Assembly (NCBI GenBank): GCA_907164885.2
Contig: OU015490.1
Span: forward strand, 215,207,134 to 215,271,133
Source of the DNA: Dolomedes plantarius
Lineage: Eukaryota > Arthropoda > Arachnida > Araneae > Dolomedidae
Reading direction: 5' to 3'
DNA length: 64,000 bases
Numbering within the stretch: position 1 is the stretch's first letter; every line of letters begins with the position of its first letter. The position numbers were made by a program, and so were the translations under genes. This document shows positions 59,231 to 64,000 of the stretch, in pieces. The notes under the pieces are model-generated. The model saw only the letters and a program-made list of their open reading frames with translations, did no database searches and was not told the DNA's origin.

Positions 59231-60135
59231 GAGGGAAAAAAACTAGATTCTAACTACTTTTTCTACAGTATAAAGCTTTGCAGATTGTTTCGTTCACTTT
59301 TAATTACCCCTTGAAATGTGGGTGTCCATTATGTCTCCCCCTGTCTTAGAAACAGACCCTACCTTGCCGCACCCTATAACAACAATGATATTTTCATGAT
59401 ATATGAAAATTTCAAAGAACTCAAGACCAGTTGAAAAAAATTATACCCATAGTTTCTCAATATCCACCATTAAGAAACTCATTTTATCCAGTGTTTATTT
59501 TATATTGACAGTTCAATGATTTCTAAATCAAGATGTAACAGAGGATAACAGACCTTTAAGCTCATGTAATGCATGTTCAAATCCGAAAATTCTCTACTAT
59601 TTTCCACTTCGTACGGCGTTAAGCTCTATTTTTAAATAATTTTACAGTTCTTAAAATATTTTGAGATTTTAAGACATCGTGTAACTTTTAATTTTGCATG
59701 GCCTATTTAGCTTTTACTTCTTTAATCTTCCCGCAAAATCCTTTCTACTAATTTTCTTTAATGCGGTAATTCCCCCGTTTTATAAAGTTTTGACAAAGAT
59801 GAACACTTAATTTTGGTGTCAAATATTATTTCACGCAGGTTAAAGACATACATATTGGTTTTAAGTTGGCTCTCAATTGTATAAACCCCTAAATATTTTG
59901 CATCTTCTCTTTTGTTCCTTTCATAAGATAACATTTAACTTCGTATGTTTGCAGTCATTGAAAGTTCCGAAACCTATTTTGAGATTTTTAATCGTGACCT
60001 CATGTCCTTTTTTACAATGAATTTTAGATTTATATTTACCACCTAGCAAAACAAAACCTTCGAGAAAAGACATTCAAAGTAGAATTTCACGAATTTAAAC
60101 AGCGGCGTAATGAATATTTTTTTTTTTCAGAAATA
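59231..60135. other. Unassigned AT-rich DNA
   Basis: This includes weakly repeated words (ATTTTGAGATTTT at about 59660 and 59976) but nothing assignable. Confidence 0.4.
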
Positions 60136-60450
60136 ACGGAGGTTGGCCACCCACTTGGCATATTAGATAAAATCTTCGTATTCCACGCTGTGGGATTTTG
60201 TTCGATTGTGAAATATGGCTTGGTTGTCATCTGGATTAAAATCCATCTTCCACCGGACATAGGAACCCCGTCTTGAGAGGGAAGCTTCGAAAATACCTCC
60301 GTCCAACAGCGGGATCATCATCTGCGTGACAATAAATTATCTGTGTCCGTGTATTTATTTCTGTATATTGTCTTCTCTCTCTTCATATGTACTCCGAACT
60401 AAGGACCTTCAACTTGAAGCCACAGGGACATAAAAAAAGCAAAAACATAG
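60136..60450 (+). mobile_element. tRNA-derived SINE, family 2, copy 2
   Basis: This is the same family as 49180-49503 in the opposite orientation. The 3-prime core (GGGATCATCATCTG, TATATTGTCTTCT, CTTCATATGTACTCCG) is strongly conserved. The head is diverged but aligns, including a box-B-like TGTTCGATTGT at 60199-60209. The tail ends in A-rich sequence (AAAAAAAGCAAAAAC). Confidence 0.78.
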
Positions 60451-61310
60451 CGGAGGTCGTCTTACGAAATTAGGGCTTCTCAGTCGGTTACTGCATGTCT
60501 CGTATGTTTCACTGACTATGCATGTTTTTTCCTCCTTTACATACTTAGTGCATAAAGTTAAGTTGGTTGGTTGAGATACCTACTGTTATGTTTTGATATG
60601 TGAGGATTGTACTGTTTAATATTTAGGTGGAGTTGAACCATCAATTAGGTTGTAGAAATTAGACGAGGAACAGGAATCTATCTATAATGTTGACTAAATT
60701 GGTGGAGTCATTGATCAGTCTAAATGGACGCTGAAAGTCTTAATGAAGAAACGAGATCACTCAAGTTCGAAGAAACAATATTGCTGAGACATCAGTCTAT
60801 AATGTAGAATAATGAAGAATTGTCCCGAAGATATCTGGAGGAGTACAATTTCGGACAAAAGTTCTATACGGCACGATACACTGACAGCACGACAAAAGTT
60901 TCGTCCAGGGAAGAAGGAGACCGACAGTTCGGCAGGATGATAAGAGTCTTCCAGTAAAAAAATCAAAGGTGCTAGAAGATGATTCCTCCGTACATCAATC
61001 AGTAGGGCGGTGTCGTAAAAGATGGAAGTACAAGACGTATGCGGCGATAACCTAAGTTCAGACTAGCACGTCAACGTATGATATTATAGTACAAACTTTG
61101 CATTGATCGTAAAAAAAAGGTACAGGTAGGCACTTGTAATGTTAGCAGAAAAAGCCTGAAGAAGCTGGTAAACTAAAATAATCTTTCCAAGCATTTCAAA
61201 TTAAAAAAATATTTATTTTTCTGTCTGGATTATATCTAAGTTCACAAAAATAGCTCGAAGCTTACATTAGCTTCTAATAAAAAAATGACCGTTCAGGTCT
61301 AAAATTCAGA
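60451..61310. other. Unassigned DNA
   Basis: Purine-rich stretches and short open frames only. No family is recognised. Confidence 0.35.
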
Positions 61311-62000
61311 CATCTAGATGAGCTAACACAAATTTATTTCCCATAGCTTCCCAAGACAGAAAATGGCGAAGCCAAGTCTGCCCGGGAGCTTTTTAAAGCC
61401 AATTTTTAAGAGATCCTACTCTCAGGCGAAAAATATGGCTAACTCTATATTTTTTCCATCAAGGAAGCAGGAGAAGTCAGGAGAGAGGGGTTACAGGAAC
61501 ACTAGAAAAATCGCCAAGTCACACAAAAGCAGTAAAAAGTAGCTGAGAGACAGCGTACGGGATCGGCGGACAGTTATTTGCTCCTACCGTACGAACATCC
61601 TGTAGAGCAGGGTAGAGCGATTTATCGCCAAAAACGGAACATGACAAACGCCAACGGCGAAGAGCGCGAATGGTGCAAACACCGTATTGGTCAAGCCTTC
61701 AAGTGACGTAGGAGCCGCAATTTTTAATTGGGAGAGAGAAGGAGAGAACTAGCAAGCGTCTTCTCTTACCCACGTGGCCAGATTCCCACGGCTAGCAAGT
61801 GCTTCCCGGAAGCTTTTTAACAGATTAATACAGGCTGTCGGTGATTTAACAAGGTGACAGTCGATCGGCAAATTTAAATTAATGACCGGCTTTAAATTAA
61901 CGTCGGCTTTAAATAGCAATAACAGTGCAATTTAAGCGTACTGCCGGAAGTCTAAATATCCGGTCTTTAGAAATTTAGCCGATACATAAAAAGAATCCAA
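61311..62000. other. GC-richer island with CGGCTTTAAAT repeats
   Basis: The base composition rises and CpG-containing words are common compared with surrounding DNA. Near 61882-61918, GGCTTTAAAT occurs three times. It might be a promoter, a first exon or an old element; nothing in the sequence decides this. Confidence 0.3.
61363..61542 (+). CDS. Hypothetical 59-residue basic small ORF
   Basis: The ATG at 61363 has a favourable context (AAAATGG) and opens 59 codons to TAG at 61540-61542. The product would be strongly basic, starting MAKPSLPGSFLKPIFK and ending KIAKSHKSSKK. It has no signal peptide, membrane segment or motif I recognise. It sits in the GC-richer island, which is why I list it, but a chance open frame of this length is common. 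Low confidence. Confidence 0.18.
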   Translation: MAKPSLPGSFLKPIFKRSYSQAKNMANSIFFPSRKQEKSGERGYRNTRKIAKSHKSSKK

Positions 62001-62464
62001 TTCTAAAGATCCACAGGGCATTTTCAAAAGAAACGGACTGATTTTAATGGGCTATTTACCCAGATGTGGCGATTGTAAAGAATGTTCCCAGAACACAAAA
62101 ATAGCTTAAGCTTAGAGATAACCAGCGATATTTCCACACTTTGGGGGGACCAACAAAAAATTAAACTGTGCTATTTTTCAAACACTTTTACCAAGTTAAA
62201 GTAAGCAAGTGACTATTAGGAAAACTAGCAAATTGAGGTATTTAATTAATTTAACTAAGATTTAACGTTAATTTAGTAACCTAAAAGGAATATAACGAAA
62301 TTCTTCGTTATAAGTATTAATTTGTTATAGCCGAGGCCGATTGGTTGCAAACATCCATGGCTTCAGCGGAAATTGAACCCACAGACTGTGGTAATGAAAT
62401 AAATGAACAACGACATGATCTCTCATAAGCTTCATAAACAAACACTACCACATATATGTGATAT
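61543..62464. other. Island end and unassigned AT-rich DNA
   Basis: The GC-richer part ends near 62000; the remainder holds nothing assignable. Confidence 0.35.
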
Positions 62465-62990
62465 CATGAGTGCTTTTAGTGAATTTATAATGAAATATTT
62501 TCTGTGGTTATAATAACACATACGTTATTATAACATGAGTATTTTTTGTGAATTTGTAAAGAAATAATGCTCGTTGTTATTATAATATATACATAATGTC
62601 ATGATTGATTTTAGATAATTTGTTAAGAAATAATATTCGTGATTATAGTAACATATACGTCATATAATGAGTGTTATTAGTGAATATGTAAAGAAATATT
62701 ATCAGTAGATATAATAATGTATATGTCATACCATAAGTGATTTTCGTGAATTTGATAAGAAATAATCCTTGTCTATAATAACATATATCATATTTTCATA
62801 AGTGCCTTAAGTTAATTTCTAAGGAAATAATATCCGTTGTTATAATAACATATATAGTATATCATGAGTGCTTTTAGTTTGTTTCTAAAGAAATAATAGC
62901 CATGGTTATAATAATATATACGACATATCATGAGTCTGTTTAGCGAATTTGTAAAGAAATAATATCCGGGGTTATAATAAAAAATCCTGT
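62465..62990 (+). repeat. Minisatellite, about eight units of 66 bp
   Basis: CATGAGT-type unit starts fall at about 62465, 62534, 62600, 62666, 62732, 62797, 62863 and 62929. Each unit contains TTAGTGAATTTGTAAAGAAA and TTATAATAACATATA variants. Confidence 0.92.
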
Positions 62991-63447
62991 TAACACTAAC
63001 GTTCCAAAGAATGGGATCAGAGCTCTGAAATTTTAATAATTGTTGTACCAGAGCCCCATCGTTAAAAATTAATTATCTGGAAGAATCAGTACGGGGAAAA
63101 CATTTCACTTCCTTTTATTGAGAATTGAAACTAATCGTAAAAAATGACTCCCTGTAATGATTATCATGTGACCAGTTTTATAAGGGGCAATAACAAAAAG
63201 CGTAATTCTCACGGAACATCGTAAAACTTTATGCTGAACCCCACTTAAAAGTGATACTGAAGGTAAGTATTTCCAGAATAAGAAAAGAAAAGGACAAGGA
63301 GTTAGAAGCACCGATGAACTCGGATCATGAATTTCGAAATGTTTGAATGTTTCATGACTCGTTTCCTGGCTCTTCCGGATCACAGTGCTATTATAAATAG
63401 TCTCTTTATTTTCTATGCTGATTCTAAAGACAAGGTGTAAAGCAAGG

Positions 63448-64000
63448 TATCATATCGAATAAAACTTTTGTAATTAATGTTTGTGATGGAATACAGTTTT
63501 ATCTGATACAGAAAAGAGTAGAAAAAGCTTTTTTTAAATGTTAAAATGATTTTTGCTTTAAAAATAAAGCTTAAATGCGAGGTGATACAGGATATCATAT
63601 TAGATAAAACGTTTGTAATCGATTCTCGTGGTATTTTCTTTTCCTAAAACACAACAGAGTAGAAAAAGTCATATCTTTATCGTTAAAATGTATTTTTCTT
63701 TAATAATAATGAGTAAAGATTAGGTTGAAAAAATAAAATCATATCATTTAAAACATTTCTAATCAATTATCGTCATAAAATACACAACAGAGTAAAAAAA
63801 CAACAACTTTTACACAACAGAGTAAAAAAACAACAACTTATACACAACAGAGTAAAAAAAAAAATCTTTAAGAATAAAGTGAAAGATTAGGTGCAAAACT
63901 AGAAATAATATCATCTAAAATGTTTGTAATTAATTTTTGTGATAAGTTAAGTTCTTTTCTGATACATAACATAGATGAAAATGAAATTTTTTAAAATGTT
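63448..64000 (+). repeat. Tandem repeat of about 145-165 bp with a nested 29-bp repeat
   Basis: Unit starts (ATATCAT...AAAAC/ATTTGTAAT) lie at about 63448, 63592, 63738 and 63908; the last unit runs off the window. In the third unit a TACACAACAGAGTAAAAAAA segment is itself tripled at about 63781-63860. Confidence 0.88.

Overview
This is AT-rich animal nuclear DNA, dense in repeats. The lineage indications are long (TA)n arrays, many Tc1/mariner elements with TA target duplications, and pogo/Tigger, piggyBac, hAT, PIF/Harbinger and Ty1-copia remnants, with short tRNA-derived SINEs. This mix fits an arthropod. A spider or related chelicerate is plausible, but that is inference from repeat style; no host gene here settles it. 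I recognise no intact host gene, no tRNA or rRNA gene and no CRISPR array. The window reads as intergenic DNA or long intron built up by successive insertions.

Layout. 0-4 kb: a frameshifted gene of an unrecognised family (minus strand), then a piggyBac-derived element with its middle deleted. 4-7.3 kb: an uninterrupted Tc1/mariner transposase gene in a complete element with terminal inverted repeats (TIRs), set in a (TA)n array. Its D-to-E spacing is 36 residues (DD36E type). Further TA arrays, a solitary transposon end, a 150-bp direct repeat and a TA-cored palindrome follow. 7.9-9.5 kb: a dispersed repeat split by an 809-bp solo long terminal repeat (LTR). Its empty-site relative lies at 41.6-42.3 kb. 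10-17 kb: hAT relics, a Tigger-like deletion derivative, a SINE, and one half of a dispersed repeat whose inverted partner is at 10.3-10.9 kb. 17.1-17.8 kb: a foldback structure with arms of about 255 bp. 18.7-25.7 kb: a hierarchical degenerate satellite interrupted by a dead 3-kb pogo-like element. 25.9-29.9 kb: two copia copies in tandem sharing one LTR. 30-43 kb: local tandem duplications, two MITEs (30.7 and 43.1 kb), a nearly intact DD34E element and a second, decayed DD36E element. 43-64 kb: mostly unassigned AT-rich DNA with two copies of one SINE family, a Tc3-like deleted element with doubled terminal repeats, several 100-320-bp tandem duplications, a moderately GC-rich island with a small ORF, and two minisatellites.

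The sequences do not form a pathway. What links them is the history of insertion (elements inside repeats), deletion (several elements have lost catalytic segments) and local duplication. The only coding region I would call potentially functional is the transposase at 4217-5257. All coordinates and alignments were read by eye; identities are counts or estimates as stated.
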